Below, one piece after another: positions 31,538 to 42,359 of a stretch of 64,000 nucleotides of DNA. The DNA is from Symbiodinium natans (Eukaryota > Sar > Dinophyceae > Suessiales > Symbiodiniaceae), in NCBI GenBank assembly GCA_905221605.1, contig CAJNDS010002369.1:402033-466032 (forward strand). The letters are read 5' to 3'. Positions within the stretch are counted from its first letter, which is position 1, and each line of letters begins with the position of its first letter. A model generated the notes under the pieces. That model was not told the origin of the DNA and did not search any database. It saw only the letters and a program-made list of their open reading frames with translations. Both the position numbers and the translations under genes were made by a program.

Positions 31538-31634
31538 AACTAAACCCTAAACCCTAAACCCTAAACCCTAAACCCTAAACCCTAAACCCTAAACCCTAAA
31601 CCCTGAACCCTGAACCCTGAACCCTAAACCCTAC
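31538..31634 (-). repeat. CCCTAAA array
   Basis: About 13 copies, the last few CCCTGAA. A second array follows at 31757-31860. Confidence 0.95.
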
Positions 31635-31945
31635 CAAGAACCAGCCAGTAGAACCTCCTTAGCACTCCGGCCTCGTACAGCGGGCATGTGCCCTCGCAGA
31701 GCGGTGCCCAAGAAGACCTCGCAGTGGATGTAGAGGCCAGGGTCAGAAGTATCGGGGCCCTAAACCCTAAACCCTAAACCCTAAACCCCAAACCCTAAAC
31801 CCCAAACCCTAAACCCTAAACCCTAAACCCTAAACCCTAAACCCTAAACCCCAAACCAAATCCGAACTTCTTGACGCAGCCCTTGGTCGGGGGCAGCTTT
31901 TGCCTGTTGCCAAGATTCGGGGGTGTGTGGCCCCACACTACTTCC
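31632..31945 (-). CDS. Two candidate exons, unidentified
   Basis: Patch 31865-31945 reads AGSSVGPHTPESWQQAKAAP then DQGLRQEV. Patch 31632-31748 has about 38 open codons, SDPGLYIHCEVFLGTALRGH then MPAVRGRSAKEVLLAG. CCCTAAA arrays flank both sides of the latter. Confidence 0.5.
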
Positions 31946-32469
31946 CGCGCTTCAATGTGCTTGGGGTTTAGGGTTTAGGGATTTAGGGCTCAGGGTGTAA
32001 ATTTAGGATCTTGCTCTTTGGAACGATAGAGCAGTGCAGTGGTGCATAATTAGATGCCCTAAGCCCTAAATCCTAAACCCTCAAGACAAAATCAATCGAC
32101 ACTGTATGTGATATCATTCTGAACTTCCTAAGATATTTGTCTAAACAGCTGAAAAAAAACAGAGTTTGAGCGTACTAATCCAAGGCGCCCGGACGGCCAA
32201 ATTCTCAATTTACTTAAACCTGCCCGGGCAGCACCCTTTGCTCCCCTCACAAAAAAGCCAAAAATAGATTCTAGAAGAAAACTTTTTCGGGTTTAGGGTT
32301 TAGGGTTGAGGGTTTTCAGGCAGACCGTTTGGGTCTAAACATTATTGGGACCCAAATCCTATACAATTTCTATAAACCCCAAACCCTTAACCCTCAACAC
32401 TAAATCCCAAACCCTAAACCCTAAACCCTGAACCCTATACCCTAAACCCGAATCAACTCCGATCCCGGC

Positions 32470-32520
32470 AACCTGTGTGCCGAAGTCAGGAAGTGATCCG
32501 GGTGCACCACCGTCCCCCTG
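32470..32520 (-). CDS. Candidate exon, unidentified
   Basis: Reads GTVVHPDHFLTSAHR and then meets a GTTGCC donor. The end resembles the trypsin-family A-A-H-C block but has Arg where Cys belongs. I do not assign it to that family. Confidence 0.4.
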
Positions 32521-32699
32521 GGATTCGGTTCAGTTTAGGCTCTGGGGCAGTTTAATGTTTAGGGTTTAGGGTTTAGGGCTGAGGGTTGAGTGGTTGTTGT
32601 GCGCACACTCAGCGTACATGTCTCACCGCGCCAGTCAAGAAACAAGTCAAAACCGGCTCCGGTTGTGGAAGCGGTTCTAGGGCTTAGGGTGTAGAGGGC

Positions 32700-32978
32700 A
32701 TGGTGCCCCAAAATACAGCTGTGCGCAGTGATGACCTGAGGCGCCCTGAATGCATGCCTCTTCGCTCGGGATGCTCACGTGTTCTTGTCCCACGGGAATA
32801 CGAGATCAGCCAGCTGTCAGAGCTTCGTCGACTCTTCACCGATGTTCTAGCTGCTACCAACCCACATCCGCAAACTTACAGCGTTGGGGGTGTGGCAACC
32901 CACCAGCCTATGTGCCAAAGTTGCGAATTCCATTTTGTCGTGGCAAAGAATGATAAAGCAGAGTTGTCGTGTAGATGA
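32700..32978 (+). CDS. Plus-strand ORF of 92 codons, unidentified
   Basis: An ATG at 32700 opens an uninterrupted frame. It includes VLVPREYEISQLSELRRLFT, then DVLAATNPHPQTYSVGG and CQSCEFHFVVAKNDKAELSC. Composition is protein-like over its full length, with a C-x2-C pair, and the minus strand is less convincing. It may be a nested or oppositely oriented gene or exon. Confidence 0.42.
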   Translation: MVPQNTAVRSDDLRRPECMPLRSGCSRVLVPREYEISQLSELRRLFTDVLAATNPHPQTYSVGGVATHQPMCQSCEFHFVVAKNDKAELSCR

Positions 32979-33489
32979 TCGCCTGTAGATTGATATCAAC
33001 GTTGTCCCTAGTGCAGCCACTACCCGGCTATTTTCCACTTTTAATCAGGAGGTCATAAGCTTCTAAACTCCAAAACCCGGATAGACCTGACAGCGCAGCC
33101 CTAACCAACCAGAGGAATGCCGAAATTCCCAAAACCCTGCATCTGAACTTCTTCAACTTCATAAACCCTGCACCCGAAACCGTATAGGGCCTCTTCGCAA
33201 CACTCAACCCGCAAAGAAGACCCGAAACTGGATGCAGGGTTGAGGCTTGATTGCACCCCAAGAGTTCTTGTTTTAACGCCCCCGATTCAGGCAGCCGCCA
33301 GGCGCGAACTCAGGGTTCGTTTGGGGTTTAGGGTGTAGGGTGTAGGGTGTAGGGTGTAGGGTTTAGGGTTTAGGGTTTAGGGTTCAGGGTTTAGGGCTCA
33401 GGGCTCAGTGCTTGGGACTTGGGGCTTAGGGCTTAGGGCTGCGGTTGGGTGGGGGTTGGGGTGAGCAGGTAGGCTTTGGGTAGTGAGGT

Positions 33490-33925
33490 TTCATGAGGTC
33501 TTGGCAGCCCGGTTGCCGGAAGTACCGCCGCACGAAGCCGCCCCACCACTTCTGAGGCATTTCGTCCGACAAATCCGGGAGCGGAGGAGTTTAAAGGGCT
33601 TACCTTCTAAGGGAGACATGGCCCCTTAATATGGTCCAGGACTTCAGGGCCCATACTCAGGGACCATGTAACCGCCCTAAGATGCCCAGACACAGGCGGT
33701 TCCTTAGTGCTTCTGCCGACGATGTCGGCATCCCGTAGAGTAAAACCTTAAGCCCTAAGGCCCATAGAGCGAGCTGGGTGGGCTGTTCTTTTTTCTGGGG
33801 CTTAAGCAATGAACCCCGTACTGCAGCAGGATACCCGAATCCCACCGTCCGGCCCAACAAAAAAAAGTGAAGCTCAAGATGTCTGGACAGGTTTTGGTGT
33901 TTTCATGATGCCTGACTACCACAGC
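33490..33925 (-). CDS. Three candidate exons, unidentified
   Basis: Patch 33880-33925 reads VRHHENTKTCPDILSF. Patch 33690-33755 reads LRDADIVGRSTKEPPVSGHL. Patch 33490-33590 reads LSDEMPQKWWGGFVRRYFRQ then PGCQDLMKPHY, rich in aromatic residues and among the strongest. Confidence 0.5.
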
Positions 33926-34017
33926 AAGCCCCGAACCCTGAATCCATCCTAGTCTGAATGTTCACTTGCTAAGCCCATCAAACACTAAACATCCCATAAT
34001 CCTACAAAAGGGTTCAG

Positions 34018-34095
34018 GACGAAATTTGGGGAGGCTTTGGGGCACACGACTGGCAGGCTGGTGCTTCGCAACCCACGCAAAAACATTCCCAGACC
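34018..34095 (-). CDS. Cys-rich candidate exon
   Basis: Reads VWECFCVGCEAPACQSCAPK then PPQISS. Five Cys in 15 residues suggest a metal-binding or disulphide-rich segment, but the spacing fits no domain I can name. Confidence 0.45.
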
Positions 34096-34315
34096 TGCAC
34101 TACGAACCTGAACCCTAAACCCTAAACCCTGAACCCTCAACCCTAAACCCTAAACCCTCAACCCTAAACCCTCAACCCTCAACCCTAAGCTTCCCGAACC
34201 TACCTTTCGAATTGCCAAGAGAAAGCCTATAAGAAGACTTACAGCAATGGTCGGCAATAAACAATTTAAAAAAAGCTGCAGGGGTCCGATGTCAACCCGG
34301 AACCTGAAGACTTGG

Positions 34316-34390
34316 AGGTTTAGGGTTTGGGGTTTGGGGTTTAGGGTTTGGGGTTTGGGGTTTTGGGGTTTGGGGTTTGGGGTTTAGGGT
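34316..34390 (+). repeat. TTTGGGG/TTTAGGG array
   Basis: Mostly TTTGGGG with some TTTAGGG. A TTTAGGG array follows at 34545-34590. Confidence 0.9.
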
Positions 34391-34449
34391 CGTGTGCGTC
34401 AACTTGTGAACCTCAAACCCCAAACCCTAAACCCTGAAACCTCGAACCT

Positions 34450-34535
34450 CTCGGCTCCCTTTGCAGTCGTGGCTCGATGAAGTGTTGCTCCGATACTGAG
34501 GGCGCGAGGAGGATACGAGTCCTCCGCTGCAAAAG
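34450..34535 (-). CDS. Candidate exon, strand uncertain
   Basis: Minus strand: AEDSYPPRALSIGATLHRAT after TTGCAG. Plus strand: SWLDEVLLRY after TTTGCAG, then a stop. Both have acceptor-like edges. Minus is preferred for length and context. Confidence 0.35.
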
Positions 34536-35324
34536 GCTGGTTTTAGGGTTTAGGGTTTAGGGTTTAGGGTTTAGGGTTTAGGGTTTAGGGGTTAGGGTCA
34601 CACAGAGTTTAGGGACTTAAGAGAGCCTGAAGATGCTGTTCAGGTAGTTCAGGGAGGGCAAGGGGCTTCAGGACTGTTGGTGGTTTCAGGCCTTCGGGGC
34701 TTGGTTTCGGGTTCAGGAAACTAGGGAACACCCCACCCTAGCCCAGGACATGTCAAGAGAGATAGTACGCTTCTGGAAGTAGGTTCCCAAAAACACATAC
34801 ATCAACATGGGCATTTGGGGTACCTAAAGCCTTCACCCCCTAATGCCTAAATCCCAAACCCAAAACCCTAAACCAAATTAAACCCTAAGCCCTACAAACC
34901 CTGTAAACCCTATAAACCGCATAAATCCTATTAACCTATAAACCCTAAACCCTATAAACCCTGAACCCAAAACCCTCTAAACCCCATAAACCCCATAAAC
35001 CCTGTAAACCCTAAGCCTCAAAAAAACAAAACTATAAACTCTATAAACCCCAACCCTACAAACCCTGCAAACCCTATAACCCTATCTACCCGATGTACCC
35101 TATAAACCCTCTAACCCTTCAAAATCCTATAAACCCTCTAACCCTTCAAAACCCTTTCAACCCAATAACTCTTAAACCCTGAACCCTAGATCCCGAAGTG
35201 TGTAGACCGGCCTTGGCTTGCTGATGGCGTGCATTAGAGGAAGCAAGTAGCCGGCTCCTTGGGGTCGTCAACAATCTGGGCTTATGCTTTTAGGGTTCAG
35301 GGTTCAGGGTTTAGGGTTTAGGGC

Positions 35325-35430
35325 AAGTAGCCTTCCCAGATCCCTGTCGAAATCAACGTGCCTGATGTGCTCTAAACTGCGCCGGCCTGGAACTCGGCCA
35401 GACACCTCTGCCTCTAACACAACAAGCGAA
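35325..35430 (-). CDS. Candidate exon, unidentified
   Basis: Reads SLVVLEAEVSGRVPGRRSLE, then HIRHVDFDRDLGRLLAL in one open frame of over 35 codons. No domain recognised. Confidence 0.5.
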
Positions 35431-35637
35431 CCCCCCCAAACCATGTCTAACCTAAATCCTGAACCCCTAAACCATGAATTCCGCAAACCGGGCTTACAAC
35501 TTGGCCACATAGCCCAGGATGGTCCTTAAGACCCCTCTGAAACATGTTGCTGCATTTGCTCTTAAACCCGACAAGAAAAAACCAGTCGAAAGGTCAGACA
35601 TCGACCTGCCCTCAGCAACAGTCTTATTGTTGGCTAG

Positions 35638-35729
35638 CAGGGAATGAGGGAATGAGGTACCCTAAATCATCCCTTAAAGGATATAATACAGGGGGATAAA
35701 AGGGTACCTCATTTTCTCATTCCCTACCA
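35638..35729. mobile_element. Second inverted-repeat MITE
   Basis: The ends GGGAATGAGGTACCCT and AGGGTACCTCATTTTCTCAT are near-perfect inverted repeats around an AT-rich centre. The left arm has a repeated GGGAATGA. Size about 92 bp, non-coding. Confidence 0.7.
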
Positions 35730-36075
35730 ACCAACAGTAAGCAGTAAAGCATCTGGATTGAGCAAGATGTCGCAGGGCAAGCCCTCCAGCACCCTGCATT
35801 GCAGTTGGGCCTTGAACTTGAACACCCTGAAAAGCCTGAAAAGCCCTTAACCCCTAGCAACTGAACCCTAAACCCTAACCCCCTGACCGACCATAACACA
35901 AAACAACTCAAGCCAAACCCGTTAAACCCTCAAACCCCTATCAACCCACCCAGTCCCCCTTTTAAACAACCCCAGCGGCCATAGATTGATGTGCCGCTGG
36001 CAACCAGGTCGAACTGGAGGGTGCCAGATGCAGGGCCCCCTCGTTGTGCAAGACAGGCCCTCAGCCGCCTCAGAT
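35725..36075 (-). CDS. Two candidate exons, unidentified
   Basis: Patch 35975-36075 reads LRRLRACLAQRGGPASGTLQ then FDLVASGTSIYGRWG. Patch 35730-35825 reads AQLQCRVLEGLPCDILLNPD then ALLLTVG. The second faintly recalls a retropepsin C-terminal strand, too weak to call. A MITE abuts it at 35729. Confidence 0.45.
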
Positions 36076-36394
36076 TGGGTCTAGGGTTTAGGGTTTAGGG
36101 CTTATAGGGTTTAAGTGTTTCGGGTTTCGGGTAAAGGGTTTATGGTTTAGGGTTTGGAACATACATTAACGGTTTTGGGCTTAGGTTCTCAGAGCTAGGG
36201 CTTCGAAGAACCACGGTGTCGCTGCTAGGTAGCGTAATCTTGTTAGCTCTGACCAAGTAGGACGGCGAACGCGGTGCAAAGTTGAGGTTCAGGACTTTCT
36301 GATTTTTGAAGCTCTTGACCTCGAAGCCTCAACCCTAAACCGAACCCTAAAACCCTAAACTAATTGGCAAGTTCATCGGAGTGTTCCTTCTGAT

Positions 36395-38310
36395 GTGATT
36401 TCGGCGGGAGAAGGCTTGGCACCACATGTTTGTCGCCATGACCCGCTGGAAGCCCTACCACAACGACATGGCGGTTTTGAGCTTTGTGGTTTAAGACAGA
36501 AAGCGCCCAACACATTCACAACCCCCACAGCACAAGAGATGCAACCAGGACGGGCTACTAATCCCTTCCCCCTAATATAAATACACCCCTTAAAAAAAAC
36601 CTCTGGCCCCAAAACCCGATCCGGCAGTCGCCCCTTTTCATATCTCTACAGAATTAGGGGGCGGGGAAGCCTGAAACTTATTTGGCCGAAAGCTTGAAAC
36701 CTGATCTATGACTGAGCCAGCAAACTAGAAGGACTGGTTGTTTTGTTCGGACAAACGATCAGAACCCCCGCCCCCCCCCCCCCCCTAATACTAAAAACCC
36801 TTTAGGGGTTTTGAGGGGTTTTTATACTGCGGGGGGGGGGGGGGGGGAGGGCCTTTTGTATTAGGGGGAAGGGATTATACCCTATAACCCCCCACAAAGG
36901 CCCTTTATAGGGTTGATTATGGGGAAAATAGCCCATCCTGGAAATTCGCCCGTATTTCGCACGGACGAGGTACGACAGACTGCGGTGCACCGCCTGGGTC
37001 CAGTTCATCTGGCAGAAGACGACCCTCTTCCGCACCGACTCCGGCAAGTTCACCTGGCAGCTTCGGAATCGGGGGACTTTGGGGGTTTAGGGTTTTTAGG
37101 GTTTAGGCTACAATTAAGGGTTACAGGGCTGATAGGGGGAGGATTGGGGCACCACGGGGAGAGTGGCTGGCACATTGATGTCAGAGGCCCGCCGCAGGAA
37201 AGATTCTTGCGCCGCCCCGAGAAGCCGGAAGATCCTTGAGCACACTGGGAAAACTTGACTTTCTAGGGCATTCCCTCGATTTAGGGTTTAGGGTTTAGGG
37301 TTTAGGGTTTAGGGTTTAGGGTTTCGGGCCCTCCCTTGCGACAGAGGGCCCAACATCAAAAGCCTGTGAGGCACCGAGGCCCTAGCCCTGAAACCCTGGA
37401 CTTCTGCAGCCCAGTTCAGGGTTTAGGGTTCAGGGTTCAGGGATAGGGTTGTAGAAGGCCTCCAGGTTTTTCGGCAACGTGCCGCCAGCAAACACGTCCA
37501 CGACGGTCACCCAAGCACCATTCAAGGCGGCGGCAATGCTGCTGGCGCCCACACCTTCATTTGCAGGGAAGAGCATGTGGTGGGAATATTGAATATGGAG
37601 CTTTCGTCCGTGTATACGCACCCTGCTCTGCTTGCGGAATGGAAGGTGTAACTTGCAGTGGTTAAACCATGCCACGATTTGCGCATGCAGGCCACCCCGC
37701 ATGACCCTGGCAAGCTTCGAAACTAGTCAAGTCACATGTCGCTGGGCTAAGTGCCAAGAAATGCCAAGAGTCCACAGAAGCAGCTTCAAACGTACAGCCA
37801 GCCCATGTTAGGGTTTAGGGGTTAGGGTTTAATTAGGGTTCAGGGTTTAGGGTTTAAAGGGTTTAGGGTTTAGCATGGCAAGAGCTGGACTATAATTTAA
37901 TGGTGCGCGCTACATTGTGGAGGGCTACCGCCCTCAAAGCATCAAACCCCCAAGCGCGAAATCCACGAGGCCTCCGCCGAACTCGATGTACTCCGTCTCC
38001 TCCCACATTTCATGGTTCAGGTCAGCACCGCACTCGAACCACCTGCGGGCAAGTAAGGTTGGGGCTGAGGATTCGTTGGCTTTGGGGTTTCGGCGTTTCG
38101 GCTTATTGCTCCCTGCAAATGCTTGTGGACTTGCGCAAGCCCTCAAGCCTGAATCGTAAGTAGCAGGAAACAGAATTAAAAGGACCCGACGCATAAACAT
38201 AACAGATTAACTTACTTGGAACATACCCTACATTGCAAAAGAGGTTGAGGGGAAAGGGACGAGGGGCACAGCTTCGTTGCCTGCTCCGGACATTTTTGCG
38301 GACATCTCAG
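36395..38310 (-). CDS. Multi-exon gene model, unidentified
   Basis: Six patches in a row look coding. 38235-38305: SAKMSGAGNEAVPLVPFPST. 37950-38042: WFECGADLNHEMWEETEYIE then FGGGLVDFA, acceptor CCGCAG|G at 38043. 37445-37690: HHMLFPANEGVGASSIAAAL then NGAWVTVVDVFAGGTLP. 37150-37234: FRLLGAAQESFLRRASDINV, acceptor CAAG|G. 36938-37053: LPESVRKRVVFCQMNWTQAV then HRSLSYLVRAKYGRIS, acceptor GCCAG|G, and a GA rather than GT at the most natural donor. 36395-36450: VMATNMWCQAFSRRNHIRR. Introns carry TTTAGGG tracts and two poly-C/poly-G hairpin-like runs (36768-36850). I cannot name the family. Confidence 0.5.
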
Positions 38311-38639
38311 CCAGGTTCAACCTCCCAACCCTTCAACCCCCGCCCCAACCTTGCTCGAGCAGGTAATCTCCCCTGAAAAAGTTGAAGTTGCAAAAGGCCT
38401 ACCTTCTGCTGTTTGAAGGCTACTTGAGGTAAACCTGAGTCTCTAAGGAGGTTTCAGAAGGTATATTTCAGGGCACCTTCTGCCGTCAGTCTTATACCAG
38501 CGTGGCTCTTTGAAGCCTTTTGAAACACGAAACCAGTTAGATCCTATAAGGGCCGAAGCCCTAAATTGAAACCCTCAACCCTAAACCCTCAACCCTAAAC
38601 CCTAAACCCTAAACCCTGAAGCCCAACACCTAACCCTCA

Positions 38640-38695
38640 ACAAGCCGCCTAAGGAGTTGGTAGCTTCCGGTCCACAGAAATCCCGCTGGCCAGTC
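38640..38695 (-). CDS. Candidate exon, unidentified
   Basis: Reads DWPAGFLWTGSYQLLRRLVE between two CCCTAAA tracts (38570-38630, 38700-38747). No clear donor. Confidence 0.4.
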
Positions 38696-38829
38696 TGGGC
38701 CTCAAACCCTAAACCCTAAACCCTAAACCCTAAACCCTAAACCCTCAGTTGGGGTTTGGGGAGTGTTGAAGTTCCGGAGTTTAGGTTGTGGGGGTTATGG
38801 GTTTAGGGTCACAAGATTCCGTTGGTTTT

Positions 38830-39060
38830 GCAGATCCACAGACAATCAAATTGACATGCTTGCAGAATTTCAGCCGATGTGCTTGCAGGTGCAACTCTGG
38901 GTTGTAGATTGTTTGCAGATGCTTTGCAGATTTTGTTGTCACCTGCAAAAAACCTGCAAAACACAGTGTGCTTTGCAGAAACTACTTTCTCGACATTTGT
39001 CGTTCACCGAAATGCCAGTCCCCAACATGATGATGGCCGTCCGCAAAACATATGAGGGCT
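38830..39060. other. TTTGCAG-rich patch
   Basis: At least six TTTGCAG/CTTGCAG strings occur on the plus strand within 170 bp, each a possible 3' splice site. A plus-strand frame reads LAEFQPMCLQVQLWVVDCLQ. The minus strand reads YVLRTAIIMLGTGISVNDKC at 38995-39055. Strand is undecided. Confidence 0.3.
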
Positions 39061-39421
39061 TTAGGGTTTTGGGTTTAGGGTTTAGCTAAGGGTTTAGGGT
39101 TCAGGGTTTAGGGCCTAGGGCTGAGGGTTTCGGGCTGGGGTGTGAGGGCATTCGGGGATTTTCGGGTTCAAGAGATCAGGGCTTTGAGTGTCTGGGGCTT
39201 CGCGGCTTTTGGGGCTGAGCAGTCTGGGGCGTACCTTCAGTCCTTTGACAATAGTGCGAAAAAAAGCACGGTAGGCTCAAAGCCCTACAAATCACATCCC
39301 TGAACCCTTAAGCCCTTACATGAAACCCCGAAACCCTAAACCCTAAACTTCTAAGATTCCGACTACAACAGGTTGCTGAGTTCAAAACTCTCGTCTGGCA
39401 CAGATTTTGCAGGTAGGGGAG

Positions 39422-39725
39422 GGTTTAGGGTTTAGGGTTTAGGGTTTAGGGTTTAGGGTTTAGGGTTTAGGGTTTAGGGTTTAGGGTTTAGGGTTTAGGG
39501 TTTAGGGTTTAGGGTTTAGGGTTTAGGGTTTAGGGTTTAGGGTTTAGGCAGATTTTTTTGCAGATGGGGATCCGGGTTGCCGAGCTCCGAGCTCCGAACC
39601 CCCAAACCCGCAGACCCCTAGAGCCCCAAGCTTCTTCGGTTTAGGGTTTAGGGTTTAGGGTTTAGGGTTTAGGGTTTAGGGTTTAGGGTTTAGGATTTAG
39701 GGTTTAGGGTTTAGGGTTCAGGGTT
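39422..39725 (+). repeat. Two TTTAGGG arrays
   Basis: Arrays at 39422-39547 (18 copies) and 39637-39725 (12 copies). The phrase GAGCCCCAAGCTTCTTCGG occurs before the second array and again just after it, so the array and its flank may have been duplicated. Confidence 0.93.
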
Positions 39726-39744
39726 GAGGTTATTGAGCCCCAAG

Positions 39745-39895
39745 CTTCTTCGGTTTAGGGGTTTATACAGGGTATGGGGTTTATACAGGGTATAGGGTTC
39801 CAATACAGGGTACAGGGTTTACAGGGTTCATAGGGTTAATAAGGTTTATAGGGTTTACAGGGTTTATAGGGTTTATAGGGTTTATAGGGTTTAGG
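39745..39895 (+). repeat. TTTATAGGG variant array
   Basis: Nine-base units GGGTTTATA and GGGTTTACA, a diverged relative of the telomere-type repeat. Similar CCCTATAAA units occur at 34900-35160. Confidence 0.85.
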
Positions 39896-39990
39896 GCGGC
39901 AAGGTCCCGAACGGTACTTGTGCCAAGGCACCAAGTTTCAACTGCATCGCATGGGCGGAGAGTTTCGGCTCTGCTAGTTGGTGGATCTCC
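39895..39990 (-). CDS. Candidate exon, unidentified
   Basis: Over 30 codons: EELEIHQLAEPKLSAHAMQL, then KLGALAQVPFGTLP. The plus strand is open for a shorter stretch (YLCQGTKFQLHRMGGEFRLC). Minus is preferred. Confidence 0.45.
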
Positions 39991-40209
39991 AACTCCTCAG
40001 TTCAGGGTTTATAAGGTTCAGGGTATAGGGTTTAGGGTTTAGGATTTAGGGTTTAGGGTTCGGGTCTACGAGGTTTAGGATTTAGGGTTTCGGGTCTCAG
40101 AGGTTCACTGAATCTAGTTAGGAGTAACTAGGGAGTCATCAGCACACAGATGCTCGGATGTAAGCCTTAGTTCGGGCTTAGGGTATACCTCAAGAAACCC
40201 CCCACAACC

Positions 40210-40825
40210 TTGTTTTTTTCTCACAAGCCACTGTAAGGACCTCTAACGCGATAACCTTGCCAAGATGTGGGCGCAGTGGGTTCTCAAGGTACGAGGGGAG
40301 GTTTAAGGTTTAGGATTTACTGTTTACGTAGGGTTTAGGGTTTCGGGGTGGTGGCTGTAAGTCTCAGGCTGAGGCGCATGAGCGGCTTACCACCATGAAG
40401 ACCCCATGCTGTCTCCCAGCTACCCCAAAACTCGGATTGCCAAAATCCCGCAGCCCCGGTTGAGCTAAACGGGACCAAAACTGTGGACATCGTTCCCGAC
40501 AACAAAAAGGCTAAACCCGAAACCCGCCCCCCTACATGAACCCTGATATTTGCTTAAGAGCCCCCAAAAACACAAATCTATCGAATTCCCTGTATTGCCC
40601 TGATAAGGAGGACTACTTTTTTACACATGTTTTGGGTGGTTCTTAAGAAATTAATAGGAACCCTAAACAATAAACCCTGAACCCTGAACCCTAAACCCTA
40701 AACCCTAAATCCTAAATCCTAAACCCGAAACCCACCCCTACATGAACCGAGTTGACCGGCTGAGCCGACTGTACTTGCTGAGCAACGACGGGCTTGCGGG
40801 CCACCGGAGGCTTGTAGGCGACCTA
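40210..40825 (-). CDS. Three candidate exons, unidentified
   Basis: Patch 40740-40825 reads AYKPPVARKPVVAQQVQSAQ then PVNSVHVG. Patch 40345-40512 is open for over 50 codons: MSTVLVPFSSTGAAGFWQSE, then FWGSWETAWGLHGGKPLMR. Patch 40210-40290 reads YLENPLRPHLGKVIALEVLT then VACEKK. Plus-strand readings also exist for the last two, so strand is not certain. Confidence 0.42.
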
Positions 40826-40840
40826 TGCTCTGTCGTGTTG

Positions 40841-41019
40841 GGTTTAGGGTTTAGGGTTTAGGGTTTAGGGTTTAGGGTTTAGGGTTTAGGGTTTAGGGTT
40901 TAGGGTTTAGGGTTTAGGGTTTAGGGTTTAGGGTTTAGGGTTTAGGGTTTAGGGCTTAGGGCTTAGGGCTTAGGGTTTAGGATTTAGGGTTTAGGGTTTA
41001 GGGTTTAGGGTTTAGGGTC
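40841..41019 (+). repeat. TTTAGGG array
   Basis: About 25 copies with a small block of AGGGCTT. Confidence 0.95.
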
Positions 41020-41487
41020 GGTCGATCTAGACTCTGAGGGGCCCCCGCATGGCTGCAAGCATCAACCCATTGTGAGTTGGTGGGGGAGGAGAATATCGGG
41101 CTTGGGGCTTCTGGGGCCTTGGTCTGTAAGGTTGCAGCGCTAGGGTAAGTTTAGTTGAGCTTGCACTGAGGGGTGCACCCTTGAAGCCTGGCGTTGTACA
41201 CAGCCTTCTTCCCGCACGCTCTGAACCTGAAATACAACCCCAAGAACCCCAAAAGCCCTGCTCATCTGGATATGGCGCTGTTGTGAGCTGTGGCTTCTTA
41301 ACTTAATTTGGGCTTCACAACTCTCAAGACCCTAACCCCCAATCCACTGAATCACTGAACCCTGAGCCCACATTCAAGGCGCGCTGCGCGGAGGAATGTA
41401 GAGAAAAGAAGCCTTAGCAAGCTGAGAAAGTAGCTCATGATCAGGGTTCAGTCCCGGAACCCATTGCCTTCTAAATTATAAGGCAAG

Positions 41488-42345
41488 TTGAGTGCCCAAG
41501 AAGTTTTCTGTTTTCACTGCAGAGTGGACATTCCATTGAACCCTCCAAGAATTCCCAGGGGCCTTTCTTTTGCCGAGGTGCGGGATGGATGCGTCATGGT
41601 CGTTCCAGGATGCCAGTTGACAGCAAAGGTCGAAATTGAGATTCTCAGCGGCTCCGAGGGCCTCGAGAGCTTGGGGAGTCGGGTTTCGGGCTTTAGGGTT
41701 TAGGGTTTAGGGTTTAGGCCGTTTTGGGGCGAGGCTCTGGTGTTCGGAGTTTTGGAGGCAGAAACTGAACCCTACAATCTAATTGTACTGCGCTACACTA
41801 CACCCGGGCAACTCCACGTTCACAGAAGAGCGAAGCTCTACGTGAAGCAGGCATGTGGAACGTTTAGGAGACCTGTTTGCACGCGTGGGGGCCTTGTCCC
41901 AGCAGAGGGGATTGCCTCGGCGCTCGAAAGCATAATGGCCTGAGCTGCAAGATCTACACTTCAAGGTGTCTGCAAGTTAGGTAGGATGGCCCTGCAAAAA
42001 ACCCTCTGAAAAATGTTCCACCGAGTTCGCAAAGCACGAAACTGCCGCTTCAAGACTCGAATGCCAGGAGTGAGATCAGACGCCGGAGGCCCCGGCGATT
42101 CATGGCTTTAGGACATGCAGCGTTTTTGGGAGATTTGCCCCAAATTCTTGGCTCATATTCTGACGACCCCGAATACTTGCTGCCAGGCGGCAGCACTTGA
42201 AGAAGGTGGCTTCAGCGTCTTAGCTGGCAAAGGCTACGGGCTCAGAGTTTTAGGATTCGGGGGTGTCTACCAAAGTACTCGGGCAACCCAACTCCTGTTT
42301 CCTGAAAAAACCATCAGGTGTCTTCGGGACTTCAAAGAAAAGTGA
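41488..42345 (+). CDS. Plus-strand coding patches, unidentified
   Basis: Three consecutive plus-strand frames look coding: 41488-41703 (VFCFHCRVDIPLNPPRIPRG, then LSFAEVRDGCVMVVPG), 41740-41943 (LIVLRYTTPGQLHVHRRAKL, then YVKQACGTFRRPVCTRGG) and 42115-42345 (RFWEICPKFLAHILTTPNTC, then CCQAAALEEGGF). Minus-strand frames are also open over the first two, so this may be a plus-strand gene or an orientation error on my part. Confidence 0.35.
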
Positions 42346-42359
42346 AATGAGCTCTTCAG

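Noticed and set aside
32470..32520. Trypsin-like His-loop exon (LTSAHR)
   Set aside because: The conserved Cys is missing and no Asp or Ser catalytic exon was found nearby.
35730..35825. Retropepsin-like segment (CDILLNPD)
   Set aside because: No D-S/T-G motif or reverse transcriptase sequence was seen.
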